Source of the DNA: Strigamia acuminata
Taxonomy: Eukaryota; Arthropoda; Chilopoda; Geophilomorpha; Linotaeniidae
Direction: 5' to 3'
Assembly: GCA_949358305.1 (NCBI GenBank)
Contig: OX442314.1
Span: 53,145,369-53,205,368, forward strand
DNA length: 60,000 bases
This document shows, one piece after another, positions 31,430-43,900 of the stretch (position 1 is its first letter; each line of letters begins with the position of its first letter). The notes under the pieces are model-generated. The model searched no databases and had not been told where the DNA came from. It worked only from the letters and a program-made list of their open reading frames with translations. Position numbers and translations under genes: made by a program.

Positions 31430-32158
31430 ATTCATGAATAACAAATTATTCGTTAAAAGGAGTTTCGACCGTATTACGAGTTTCTCCATCAGCCCATATT
31501 GTTAATTCGGTGCGTTGCAGTGAAGCACCAAATGCGGAGCTTGTGAGTACCATATCGTATGGGAAAAACCTTTAGTGTATCGTTTTTAACACTAAAATAA
31601 AATATAGCGCAGCCAATAAGAATTCAGAACACTATATTGTTAGCTCCGCCCATTGCAAATGGCGATTATTTTGTATCACGACGGATTGTGCACTTTGACG
31701 ATCGAAGAAACGTTTTCCAGTTCACTTGCACGTCTTGTACCATCGAAAACGACAATGAATTTACTTACCTGCGTGCACACACTTCGAACTGCTACAATCT
31801 TGGCCAGTTGGAGTTTCGACACTTGCAGTTTCCGTTTTGTTTACATTGACTGTAATTTGAACATCGAAAGTTGAAAAGTGAGAGTCGTGTTTATCACAAA
31901 CTGGCATGCCATTCGATTCGACGCCCACTAAGATGTGGTGTCCGCTTTCAATTTTTCTCCACACCACGAGGTCAAATGCCGCGCAAATTTTTATCCAAAC
32001 TAACGTTGCAGTTGTCCCTCGAGAATACAAACAATTCCAAAGCGAAAAAAAGAGATTTTATTTGCAATAATTCCATTTATTTTTATCGAATTTGGAAATG
32101 GATGAGCGACGAATTGATTGCACGATTTCTTTCTTCCAGTTTCTTTTTTTAGATACAC

Positions 32159-33742
32159 CTACATTGACCTTTCTTGGTGCGCTGCGTTGTGTTTAGGTTG
32201 TGACGAATTGAGACTGTCGTGGAAGCCCAACAACGAGTCCCGGGAATAGTAGGAGTAGTGGGCGGATGGGGGCAACGGACACGCGATTCCGCCCGCGCAC
32301 ACCAGAGTGGGCAGCGGAGTCGACGAGCGCGTCAAGTGCGTTCCGTACGGCGAGAAGCAGAGCGTGTTCATGTCGGTTTCCCTCGCTTCCAGTCCGACCA
32401 CTTCTTTCTGGGCTGCGAACGAAAGAATTCCAATTGAAACGTCTGTACAGTCGAAGCTCTTTATAACGAATCTCGATATAACGAATTATCAATGTAGCGA
32501 ATAACTAAAAATGGCCGGTATGTTTGGCTGGCCATAGAAGACCATGTTAAAAAATTTCGATATAACGAATTCTCGATATAACGAATCGATTTTTCGGGTT
32601 CCTTGCGGTTCGTTATAAAGAGTTTCAACTGTATTTAACTATTTGGTCGTTAAAATTTTGATCAGTTAGCGTCCAATGGACTTTTAAACTGATTAGTCGG
32701 CGCAAACTCGAAATTTAACGGCGCGAAATCAAATTCTAAACTACGAGTGCTTTTATAGTCCAACAGGTGGAAGAAAAGGAGTTAGAAGATGCAGATAGCG
32801 AGTGAAAGAAAGAAAAGAAAGAAAAAAAAATGGTTAAATCCAATCGAGATAATAAAAAATATTCACGGAAAAGAAGGAAACAAAACGCTTACCGTCTAAT
32901 ATCATGGAATGGACGTCTTTTAGTGTAAAGTTGTTGTTCCTTAAAATGATGAGCAACAGCGGCGCGCTCTCCTGCGTCAGTCGAAAGCAGCGCATGAGCA
33001 TGCGCAAGTCGTCCAAAATCTGTTGACCGCTTAAACGATTCTCTAGAACGAGAGCAAACAGAAATCTTTCTAAATGAACACCACGAATAACGATTAAAAG
33101 TTTTACGAGCGGGAATCACGCTCCACTTGTCCCACATGTGGTAAAGAGCGCTTGAAAAGAAGCGCATTTTCACCTTTAAGCGGAAAACCAAGAGCGCAAC
33201 TTCACCTTTAATCTGTACTATGAATCCGATCAACTTCCGTTTTGCTTTTATCTCTCACAGTTTAAACCTTTCAACCCTTTGGTTATCACTTATCAGCAGT
33301 TGATTACCACACATAAACACTAACTAATCGGCACGGAATTTTATTTAAGAGATTCCTTACCCCTCGTCAAAATGCTGGACACGAGCGCCGAAGTGGCCAC
33401 CACGTTGACGGCGGGCGAGTCGCTCCTGCTCGCGGAAGCCGATTCGATTTTGCCGGTCGGTGGCGCCGCGCGGCCCGAAGCCTCGTCTTGGGCCTGCGCT
33501 CGACGCAGCGACACTTGCATGGCCATCACGCGACGTCGCTTCAAAATCAAGCCGCAATTGACGCACGAGCACTCGTTGAATTGGCAATGCCTCTTATGAC
33601 CTCTAAGTTGCACCGTGAGCCCGTGATTCTTGCACCGAGCGCAGGTCGGCTGCCGCGTGCCGCCGCCGCCTCCGCTGCTGCTCGACGGTGCGGGTGCGGA
33701 GGCCAGGGTGGAGTGAAAGTCAAAGGGAAAAAATGTATCGAG
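32159..33742 (-). CDS. dsx2: Doublesex-type DM-domain gene, copy 2 (no start codon visible)
   Basis: Exons: 33742(open)-33361, 33042-32893, 32412-32159. The DM domain keeps all Zn ligands ([21 protein letters not shown]) and the basic tail (RRRVMAMQVSLRRAQAQDE). Exon 2 is almost identical to copy 1 ([13 protein letters not shown]). Exon 3 is shorter, losing part of the Pro-rich stretch, with a new C-terminus (KHNAAHQERSM). The frame opens after a TAA at 33743-33745, and no Met occurs before the DM domain: the position matching the dsx1 start (MAPSSS) reads APAPSSSS, followed by a five-Gly run. It therefore needs an upstream exon, a non-AUG start, or is not translated. The clean frame and conserved DM ligands argue against old pseudogene status. 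Confidence 0.75.
32448..32631. mobile_element. MITE, 184 bp, ends CAGTCGAAGCTCTTTATAACGAA, TA target
   Basis: Inverted ends (cagtcgaagctctttataac and gttataaagagtttcaactg) flanked by TA on both sides, with internal ctcgatataacgaat repeats. This form is typical of Tc1/mariner-pogo relatives. It is in dsx2 intron 2 and absent from the matching intron of dsx1, so it inserted after the duplication. Confidence 0.85.
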
Positions 33743-33954
33743 TTATTAGCATCGATAAACTTTGTACCTGAAGGAAAAAGGGCTGTCGATCAATTTGGAG
33801 CAAAACCGAAAATGTGCATGTAAGCGAGCGCGTAAATGCCATAAAATTTCAACGACCAATAGCAGACGGCTTTCGGATGCCCGATGCTGGCACGAGGCGC
33901 CGCCACGCATCGATGCCACGCGCGCCCGGCTCCATATTTAGTTCCTTTCCCAGA

Positions 33955-35150
33955 AATGTTTGAAAGAATAATATTCCAAGGGGGGGGGGGCGGATGGGGG
34001 GTTTAAAAAAAAGAGATGAAGCAAAATTTGCCAATTTTCGAGTCCGGTGTGAATTGTCAACTTGTTTATTCCAGTGTTCTTTAGTCGGTAATAAAGAATG
34101 ATAAAGTGGCAGTTTTAGATAGACACAGACCCATTTCATCGTTTATGGGCTCACTTTATAACGAGGTATAAAAGACTACACTCTCCTCGTGTTATTGCAA
34201 TCATCGAGCGGATTTATTCTTAACGAGAATTTGGGCGCGTAAAAACAGACCGACGTTTGGGACTCAATCCGATCCGCAATCAACACGAGCAACAGGTGGA
34301 GCTGGCAGCAAACGACATGGACTACTCGCTCCTCTCTGATTAAGGGTGCGTTTGAATAATCATAACTTAATTTTCATTTTGTTTATTCGGTTTAAGATGC
34401 GAACTCCTCGATCAAATAAAACGAAATGAACGGGGTGGAGAGCAAGAGGGTAGCCAAACGCAAAAATCGCGTACGAGATTTTGAAATCTTTGAAGATTTC
34501 ATGAGATTTCAGAGATTTTGAAATCAAAATCTTTGCCTGTGCGAGATTTCCAGCTCAATTTGCTAGAATTTACACCAAATTGCAAGACAATTTATAAGAT
34601 TTCTAGGATTTCCAGGATTTCACGAGATTTGAAAGATTTCGAAGATTTGAGGGATTTGCTAAGGATTTCAAGGATTTCTAAGGATTTCTAAAGATTTCAG
34701 GATTTCACAAGGATTTCTTAGGATTTCACAAGGGTTTCTCAGAATTTTATGTGGGTTTCTTAAAATATTTTGCTAGAAATTGCGACAATTTGCAAGAAAA
34801 TTTATAAGATTTCCAAGATTTCTAGGATTTCCAGGATTTCATAAAATTTCAAAGATTTCCAGAATTTCATGAGATTTCAAGGATTTTAAAATCCAAAATT
34901 TTTGCCTGTACGAGATTTCCCGCAATGGCTACCCCCTCGGTGGAGAGGAAGAAGAAGCCATTAAGTTTGCGGTCCAGTGCACCTGCCACGTGTGATTTAT
35001 TTATTGCTTTTCTTCGAATGCGTAAACAAAAAGACGAAGAAACGTTACGGCTGAAAGATGTGTCGTTGTAACCAACTGCGCCTGCCGGCTGATCACTTCC
35101 CTGCAACACAAGGCACTTTAAACACGTCGCGTTTTAGCGGCTCATCGAAT
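33955..35150. other. Insertion in copy 2 of the dsx unit, possible solo LTR and GATTTC array
   Basis: This 1.2 kb has no counterpart in copy 1. It contains a G run and a plus-strand tataaaag at 34167 followed by a pyrimidine-rich start-like region and a short leader, which could be an LTR promoter. At 34475-34920 there is a degenerate array of gatttc/aggatttc units. No paired LTR, transposase or long frame was found. Confidence 0.45.
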
Positions 35151-35164
35151 CTTTTCTCTTTTGC

Positions 35165-35290
35165 CAGCCACTCGTTATTAGCGCAACAGCACTTTGTAGC
35201 CAATTCCTGGCGGACGCGGCTGTCAGCGCCAGAAATCTCCACCAGATGCGCGCAACACGCTTCCCCCATTAACCCCAATCTCGTTCACGC
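35165..35290 (-). other. Conserved block 5' of dsx2
   Basis: Counterpart of 16056-16190, with about 85-90% matching positions by eye. The minus-strand frame includes ADSRVRQELATKC as in copy 1. It is about 250 bp from the divergent TMEM101-like gene, so it could also serve as that gene's upstream region. Confidence 0.45.
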
Positions 35291-35535
35291 CGCTCGGTGA
35301 CGTCATCGCACAAACGCAAAACATCCCGTCCGTTTCGGCCAGAATTTTCCCCGTCGCTCGTCGTCGCGACAATTAATAAACCAAAACGAAAGCGCGGTTT
35401 TAATTTCGCCAATTCAGGCGCTAAAAACAACCTCGATCTCCATCTCGAGTGTTAGCGCGGCCAAAAATATCCAAACCCAAAGTAGGACATTGTGTGTCTA
35501 AGCTTATCTCTTTCTTTCTCCGCCCGCCGTCTCCG

Positions 35536-36566
35536 ATGAACAGCGGCGGCCGACTCGCCCGCTTCGTCCCGCTCGCGGAGAAGGCGGCATTCGCCGTGCT
35601 CACCACGTTCCCCTTCGTCAACGCCTTCTCCTTCCTCATGCTCGTCGCCGAGCAATCTCGAATCACCAGGTGCGATTTCTAAACGTAAATTAACTAATTA
35701 ATCAATTTTTTTTTATCTTTATTTCCTCAGCGAGTCGTTTTTATCCATCCTCTCGTCGCTCATCATCTACGTGCACGTTGTGGTGATGTTTATGTGCGCT
35801 CTGGCGCTAAAGCTGGACGACGCCAATCACCGAGTGGCGCTCGCGCACTCGGGCCAACTCGTGCTGCTCGTCTACTACAACATCAGTCCGGGCACGAACT
35901 GCGGCCCTCGCTACGCCGACGGGCTCAAAGTAACCGATATAAATAGTTATTAGACGAAATAAACGTTTGTTTTTTATTATTTTAAGATTCGAGCGTTGAG
36001 CCACGCCGTCGGAACGGTCGCGGCGTACTTGACGCTGGCCGCCACGCTGGGACGATCGACGGGCCTGCACCGCGCGGCCACCGTGCTGTTCGGCGTGTTC
36101 GCGGCAGGGTGCGCCTACGCCGTGCAGTGCGACACCGACTACGTGCTGGCGCTTCGGCTGGTCTATCATGTGTTTACCGTCGATTTCATCCCGGCCGTGG
36201 CGATACACGTAGGATGACGATTGGTTGAATTGTTTAAGTGTTTAGAATTGTTTTTTAATGTTTTAGATGGTGGCCGTCGTGGGGTTTCTCGTGTGCGCGC
36301 TTACCTTTTTGAACGAGACGATCACTCGTCACGTGGCCGTGGCGCTCGCGTTGCTCGTGGTGTTCGTGAACGTGGCGGTGGATTTTCGGTTGGATTTCTG
36401 GACTCAGCGACAGAGAGCGGACTTTTGGTGCGCGCTGAGAATCGCGGCCGATAACCTTCCCATTTTGGCGGCTTTAACTTTGTTCGCGTTGAAGCCGTTG
36501 CCCTCTGGTGAGGAAAATACGAAAAAGCAACAAACGCAATCCGAAATCGGGACCGAGACTAAATAA
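35536..36566 (+). CDS. TMEM101-like multipass membrane protein, 284 aa
   Basis: Four exons: 35536-35669, 35731-35929, 35987-36208, 36267-36566; the sum is a whole number of codons. The start is MNSGGRLARFVPLAEKA. Landmarks shared with vertebrate TMEM101 include the N-terminal LTTFPFVNAFSFLMLVAEQS (family: LTRCPF..CFSQLMLYAE), GLKIRALSHAVGTVA, CAYAVQCDTDYVLAL, and near the C-terminus FWTQRQRADFWCALRI. About eight hydrophobic segments are visible, ending in a polar Lys/Gln/Glu tail. Human TMEM101 is about 257 aa and is reported to activate NF-kB when overexpressed; its normal role is poorly known. The gene is GC-rich compared with its introns. Confidence 0.75.
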
Positions 36567-36738
36567 TCAAGAAATTAATATTTGATACGATTACGAAACT
36601 TATTTCTTTTATCGTTTGACAATTAAAGAATGCTCTTTTTGATTCAGACATTTTTTTTTGTTTATTAGTGTCGTTTTGAATTTAATATCGTGATTTAATG
36701 TCAGTTTCCAGCTCGCTTTCCAGTACAATATCGGTCAC

Positions 36739-37104
36739 TTGAATTCGAGTACGTTTAAGAAAGCGATTGAAACGACTCGACGACATCAGGGAGACCTGCA
36801 ACCAACGCTGGAAGTTAAAACGGAAATTAAAACGGAAGTGGGACGCATTAAGACTGACCAACCGGATAAACGAAAACAACGAGGAAAGCCAGTGCGACAA
36901 ACATTTAAACCGAAAGAAAATGGCGAATCATGCGACAAATGCGGATACGAGACACATTATACACCTAAATGTCCAGCTATTAAGTCTAAATGTCCCAATT
37001 GTAAAAAAGTTGGTCACTATTCGCGAATGTGCCGATCAGCAAAAGCAGCAACCGTTGAAATAGTAGAAAAAGACGAAGAATCCGAATATTATTTTCTGGG
37101 ATGA
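36739..37104 (+). pseudogene. Gag zinc-knuckle fragment of an LTR retrotransposon
   Basis: The open frame has a basic linker and two CCHC knuckles: CDKCGYETHYTPKC (one residue longer than usual between the second Cys and His) and CPNCKKVGHYSRMC. It stops soon after, at the point where Gag usually runs into protease. No ATG opens the frame, and no protease, polymerase or LTR follows in 37105-37990, so this is a dead fragment. Confidence 0.75.
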
Positions 37105-37365
37105 AATTTTGCGGAGTACTATTGGTAATTCAAGTAGTTGAACTGGCCTCTTGCATCAATATACGCAATTTTCATCCTCTGTAATATCACTACTGTCCTT
37201 GAGACATCCTCTATGAAACCACTCTGTCGCATTTATCACATTGTACTATTTCCGGACCTCGGTATGGTTTACGGCACGAGCAAATAAAACTTTTTTCCAG
37301 GCTATGGCTAATACTTTTAACTCGTAATTTATAACTGTTGGAAATGTTTTTGATTATTAATGCAT

Positions 37366-37500
37366 TCAACTAAGTGAGTTCGCAACTGACTATGGTTTAG
37401 TCGCACTTCTCCTGGGTTTGATCCCTCACAAGCAAAATGGGCGTTTGCTATATGGCGTGCAACCCACAGTCACCATTCATTTGTTAACCTAAAGTTAATC
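37366..37500 (+). mobile_element. Possible tRNA-derived SINE fragment
   Basis: tggtttagtcgc resembles a pol III A box and gggtttgatccc a B box (consensus GGTTCGANTCC), about 15 bp apart, closer than in an intact tRNA. The sequence around them cannot fold into a full tRNA. Degenerate SINE head is the best explanation. Confidence 0.35.
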
Positions 37501-37992
37501 AGTTTACATGGGTGATTCTTAAATGGAACTGCCAAGTGTTTAATTTGCCAAAAATACAAGCTAAATACTAATTTCAGATTATGATCAGCATCCATATTGG
37601 ATGTTGCGCTCTGCACGTGTGCAGATCGTGTAGGTGCTATGCAGCAAACCTATGGCAGGGGCATGTTATTATTTGGCAATGATAAATTAATTTATTAATT
37701 AGTTATAATCAGCATTTACAAGACCATCGACAATTTGTTTCAGCACACAGAAGATTTTAATAATCTACGAAAAGTGACTTCCGCAATCAAATAAATTTAC
37801 ATTTTCTGTACAAATTAAAATTGTTTACAATTTTTAAATTTTCATAAATATATATATAGCGTGTATCCACATTTCTTTACCGACAAATATATTCACAAAC
37901 ATCACAAAAACCAAAAAAATGTAGCCAGCCGCGTTTAATTTTCCCAATTTTTCTTAAAAAAACAAAAACCAAACCAAACCCGACTCAAGGAC

Positions 37993-40900
37993 TCAAGGAC
38001 TCGCGCCGTGAGTCACGCTCACCCCGGGATTCAGCGACTGCAACATTTGCACCGAATGATGTTTAAGTCGCTTTGCAATTTTGTTGGCCAAATCCAGCGC
38101 GTGAATCAACTGCAACTTCTTCATCTGCAAAACAATAAAACAATAAATAAATTACCCACAAATCAACTAATAAAATCGCATACTTCCATATTCTCGTCGC
38201 TGCTTTCCGACGTCAACGGATGTCCCTTCAGCTCTTTCAACATGGTCGTCGCCAACGCTTCCGTTTTGCGCAACAAACGTGCGCAGCTTTTGCAGCTACA
38301 AAAGTACAACAAATTACCACCAGTTTCCCAAAAAACAACAAAATAAAAGAAATATCTGCCTTTGATGATTATCGTTCTGCGAGCTTTGCAAACTGCAGCT
38401 GTGACTCCCGGACCTCTTGGACACCCTCCGCGAGTGTTTCTTCGCCTTCGGAAGCTCCGAATCGGACGCCGGTAATTGGTAGTTCTTGACCACCAGCTCG
38501 TCCGTCTCCGTGCTGTCGTCGTTCTTCCGCTTCAGCGTCAAACTCTGCGCCGAAAACTTGCACTCGGCCGTCGAGCACTTGTCGCAATGCTCCTGGTCGG
38601 TCTGGTCCTTGGAATTGATCGAAATGGCGTCCGCGTCCGTGTCCTGCAACGAATCCGCGCTCGTCGTCATCTGCGTGTCGCGGTCCTTCAACGACGGCCA
38701 CACCTGCACGTTCACGTCGTGCTGCGACGGCTCCACCTGCACGCCGATCGAGCTCCACTGAAACAAATCCACAACTTGCACGTCCTTGCTCTCGTTCGGC
38801 TCCTCGTCCCTTTCGTCCGTCTCCGCCTTCGCCTCGACCAAACTCGCCTCCTCTTCCACGTTCGTTTTGTCCGCGCCCGTGCTCGTTTCCGACATTTCCT
38901 CGTCCACGTCGACGAACTGGCTTTCCTCGTTCACCTTCAGCACTTCCGCCATCGTTTCTTTGTTTAATCGCACGCACACGCAGTCTTGCTTATTCACTTC
39001 CGGCACGAGTTTCACGTCCGTGAACGTGCTCGACGTGGCCAAACTCGTTTCGGTAGTCTCGAGCGTTTGTTCGTTCGAGGCGTCCGACGCGGGACAGTCG
39101 GGCGTGGTGGTCCGCGAGAAATCCGAGCGGGGACTGAGCAGCGACATCTCGAACTGGTCTTTCGAAATGATGCGAATCTCCGTCTCCGGGTCGATGGGGC
39201 ACAGCTCGCTGACACGCGGCGACGGCTGCGACTCGCCCGCCGCCTCCTCCTCCTCCACCGCCTCGAACCGCTTCACTTGCGGCACCTCGTTCAACATCAC
39301 CTCGTTCACGTCAAACTCGTTCGAATTGATGTGCAACTGATAGTGCTTCAGCCAGCAGTGGGACGACCACGACTGTTCTTCGGAGCCCGGCGGACTCTGC
39401 GTCGCCTGCACCTCCGCCTGCACTTTGGGCGACGCCTCGACCACGCTCGCCGCCACCGGCACCGGATAACCGTACCAGAAATCCTCTTCCGGTTTGTTCC
39501 AAAACTCGGCCATGGGTTTCGTTTGCATCGCGTCGCCGTTCGACGGGCTCTGATCGACGTTCTCCTGGCTGGAAATGCTTTCGATCGTCGGGACGGCTTT
39601 CAACGTGTTGGACGTCTCGACGGACGCGTAGCATTCCTTCGTGCCGTAGCCGTCGCATTCCAGCATGGCGAAAAACACTTCCCGCACTTGGGAAGACATT
39701 TTGCTGCCGCTCTTTTCTTCCATGCAGTTGCACACGGCCGTGATGACGGTCGTCGTGTCCCTGGTGGTGCTCTCGGACTCCGTGAAGGAGCTGCATTTCT
39801 GCACGCTGCAGTCGTCTTCGTTGTTTAAACCCGGCGTCGTGATGGGGATCGAGCTTTGTTGGTCCTCGGACTCCGCGATCATGTCCGAGCTGATTGAAGA
39901 TGTCAGCGTGATTGGTTTCGGTTCGATAATGCCGCGGCCGATCAGTTGGTGGCAGTACGGACAGCACGCCAGTTTGTCGTCTTCGGCGTCGAAGGCTTTG
40001 TAGGAGCGCGCTTCGTGCTTGTTTTTTTGCCGGACCAGGTGGTGCAAACCGCAGCAGTGGAGGATCGTGTCGCCGTTGCGGATTTTCACCGATAGATCTT
40101 TCTGTGGAAAGAAAGAAAGCGAGTTGAAGGAGGGTTTTGTTGGGGGGAGTTTAGTACTTACGGCGGCCGTGGTTAGAGCGGTGTCTGCGGACTCGTGTTT
40201 CGAAGTTTCGTCTTTGACTAATAGTTTTTCGACTTCGGTCTGACTGGCTTGGGTTCGTGATTTGTTGTAGATGTCGTCGCCGTGTAGTCCTCTTTCCAGC
40301 AATTCGTATCGTAGCTGCTGGATCTGTTTGTTGAGTTTCTCAAACATGACTCTGAAAAAGGAATTGAACGCTTATTAGGTGCGTTCAAATTGATTTCTGT
40401 GAGCATTTCTGCTTTTCAATTTGTGATTGTTCGGACGGACGCCACGTGGTCGGGGGAAAGCCACAGGACGCTGGACGCAACACACACGATAGAAATTATC
40501 CACGAAATACGACAAAGACACAAGTTTAGTTATTTAATAGCTTTATTGTTGTCTAGGGGTACGATATGGTGTCCTACGTGTATTTCCCGATTCTTTTGCC
40601 AAAAAACCCTGTCTGAAACAATTTTGCCCGTATTTCATCAATCTTTGCTCAATTCTCACAAATCTACACGAATCTAATGCTATGTTCACACTTAAACCAC
40701 TTTTGTGAAAAACCTGTGTTCACACTACCAAAGGTTTTCTAGTACTCAAAACAAGATGGCGGACTTTTCTACAACTCAAGTTGTAGAAAAATTTTCTTAA
40801 ACTTGACGTCACAACTGCAAAACACGCCCCCATTGCGTCATGTGACTGATTCTAGGCAAATCCAAAAAATAAAATGGATGCCAATTAGACTTTTAAGGCA

Positions 40901-43900
40901 ACTTTCGGCATTAAAATAAAGCACTTTCAAATGCATCAAAAAATTAATACAATACATCAAAAGATGGAGAATAAAACGACCTTTCTTTTAAAAAAAAGAA
41001 CATATTTCTAGCCCTAATGGTTCGTGAAATACGAACGGAAATGTGTTTTGTTCGTTTCGATAGAGTGGAAATAGATCGCGCACTTTCGTTTCGACCCCAA
41101 AATTGTCATCTTTTAATGTAGAAAAAAAATTAAAAAAATATGTTGACTTACTAAACTGGCATCCCTCTTTCTTTTAAAAAAAAATAGAAGTTTCTATCTT
41201 TAATAGATAATTAGCTACGAGCAACAATGCAAACCCCTACCAATCTGACACTTGTACAAAACTATCCTTAAGTGTGAACAATTGATTTCAGATTTGTAGA
41301 ACTTAGACTTGTAGAAAATGATAAGTTCTAGAAAAGTGGTTTAAGTGTGAACATAGCATTAAACAAATCTAAAAAAATAAAAAAGCAATTCATCCAACAA
41401 ACCTATCATTGCCGTCTTCATTGTCGCTCCTCAAATACACATACTTGGTATGTTTATCATCATCGCTCTTCGCATCCTCCGCCGCGTGATGCTCATACCC
41501 GCCAACCTCCGAATTAACTTCGCTAAAACTCTCCGTACTGAACTCCGACGACTCGCTCAAATCCGCATTCCCGATCTTACAACTCGCCAACTCGATCCCC
41601 AACTTCACCCCCACCGCACCATATTCCTCCTTCGCATTCTTCCCACAATCCAACTCCGTCAACGTCGCCGCTCCCAACTCCAACTCGGGCTCCAAATGAC
41701 AAATCTTCGCTTCCTCCCCCTTCGTCTCCCACTCGTCCTCGCTCTGGTACGGCTCGCTCGCCGCCTCCTGATACGTCAAATTAAACCTCTGCTTAATCTC
41801 ATCCAACAAGCGAATAAAAACGTCCATCTTGACCGCGTTGGCGTCCTCGGCCATCGACAACGCCTCGTTGATCCCCGTCAAAATCCGATCGTGGCACAAA
41901 TCCGCCATGTTCGGCTCGCCCGCTTCCGTTTCCGCCGCCTCGGCGATCGGACTCATCCGCTCCTCCGGTTCCTTCAAAACGACGCTCCTGTTCGTGCTCC
42001 CCTGGCTCTCCGCGTGACCCTTGGCGGACGACAACAGACGCAGGGTTTCCTCGAGGATCCGCATCTGTTCCGCGTCCAACGTGGCCAGCAAGTTGAGCGT
42101 TTCCTGGTGCTCGACTTCCTTCGTCTCCATGTCGCTGCTCACTTTGTCCGACGCGTCGAACTTGTCCGACATCGTGGGCGTCGACTTGGTCGTCAGTTTC
42201 TCGCCGTTCTCCGACAAATTCTCGGCCTCCTTCGCGCCCGCCGTTCGCCGGCAGGATTTGCACGAAATGTCGATCGTTTCGTCCTCGTTCTGACGCGGCG
42301 TGGAGCCGTCGACCATCCGGTATTTGTTGTCGTCGCACAGGACGAAGATGGCGTCGAGTTCGCTCGCGTTCTGCCCGTCTTTTGGGGTCCGTTTCAACGA
42401 TTGGGTCTCGGAGACGGATTTGCCGTTCGCGTCGCCGCTGCGGTCCTTCAAGCTGCTCTGGATCTCCTCCGAATGGATTGCTCGTAATAGTGTTTTTACG
42501 ACTTCGATGCATTCGCTTTCGTTGCTGCTTTTGCTCTCCACTTTGTCGAGGTTCGTGTCGAAGTAGTCCGAGGTGTCGACGGACGAGTGCTGTACTTCGG
42601 ATTGCTTCGACGCGAGGCGTTGGTGAGTGGTTTTGAGGTCGCGCTTCTCGGAACTCGTACGAGCGCTTTCGACGTCAGCCATGATGTTTTCGCGACTCTC
42701 CGAGCGTTGGGAGTTGGTGCTCGCGGTCGGGCTGGTCGGCAAACTTCCGTAGCTGCTTGTCTCGCGAAGAAATGAAAACTAAAAGATTTAAAAAAAAATT
42801 ACAAATCTGCGTTAAAGCGAATATAAAAGGATAATTTTACGTTTTTCATGTTTAAAAATTTTAAAAATTTAAAATAAAATTTAAAAATCTGCGTTAAAAC
42901 GAATGAAAAAGGACCTTTTTACGTTTTTCATGTTTAAAAATGTAAAATTATTGCAAAAATCTGCGCTAAAACGAATGAAAAAGAACAGTTTTAGTTTTTC
43001 ATGTAAAAATTTTAAAAAAATTAAAAATCTGCATTAAAACGAATAAAAAAGGAAAAATTTACGTTTTTCATGTAAAAACATTTTGAAAAAATTTAAAAAA
43101 AATAAAAATCTGCGTTAAAACGAATGAAAAAGGACAATTTTACGTTTTTCATGTTAAAAATTTTAAAAAAATTAAAAAAAATTTAAAAAAAATAAAAATC
43201 TGCGTTAAAACGAATGAAAAAGGACAATTCTACGTTTTTCATGTTAAAAATTTTAAAAAAATTAAAAAAAATTTAAAAAAATTAAAAATCTGCGTTAAAG
43301 CGAATGAAAAAGGACAATTTTACGTTTTTCATGTTAAAAATTTTAAAAAAAATTTAAAAAAATTTAAAAATTTGCGTTAAAACGAATGGAAAAGGATAAT
43401 TTTACGTATTTCATGTTTAAAAATTTAAAAAATTTAAAAATCTGCGTTAAAACGAATAAAAAAGGACAATTCTACGTTTTTCATGTTTAAAAATGTAAAA
43501 TTATTTCAAAAATCTGCGCTAAAACGAATGAAAAAGAACAATCTTAGTTTTTCATGTAAAAATTTAAAAAAAATTAAAAATCTGCATTAAAACGAATAAA
43601 AAAGAAAAAATTTACGTTTTTCAAGTTAAAACATTTTAAAAAATTTTAAAAAATTAAAAATCTGCGTTAAAACGAATAAAAAAGGACACTTACGTTTTTC
43701 ATGTTTAAAAATGTAAAATTATTGCAAAAATCTGCGTTAAAACGAATGAAAAAGGACATTAGTTTTTCATGTAAAAATTTAAAAAAAGTTAAAAATCTGC
43801 ATTAAAACGAATAAAAAAGGAAAAATTTACGTTTTTCATGTTAAAACATTTTATAAAATTTTTAAAAATTAAAAATCTGCGTTAAAACGGATAAGAAAGG

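Larger units (their letters stand above)
31876..35290. repeat. dsx duplication unit, copy 2
   Basis: Matches 14446-16190 in order and orientation: the 3' flank, dsx exons 3, 2 and 1, and the 5' block. Relative to copy 1 it has a TA-flanked MITE plus extra sequence in intron 2 and about 1.2 kb inserted 5' of the DM exon (33955-35150). Confidence 0.85.

Noticed and set aside
32834-33233. Out-of-frame ORFs spanning dsx2 exon 2
   Set aside because: They run through splice sites; the dimerisation-domain frame joined to exons 1 and 3 explains the region.
37366-37450. Possible tRNA gene
   Set aside because: A-box and B-box words are too close together and no cloverleaf can be drawn; kept only as a low-confidence SINE fragment.
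38369-39967. Long Arg-rich antisense and out-of-frame ORFs across the AKNA-like exons
   Set aside because: They are shadows of the GC-rich coding strand; their composition (Arg/Gly/His runs) is typical of reading the wrong frame.
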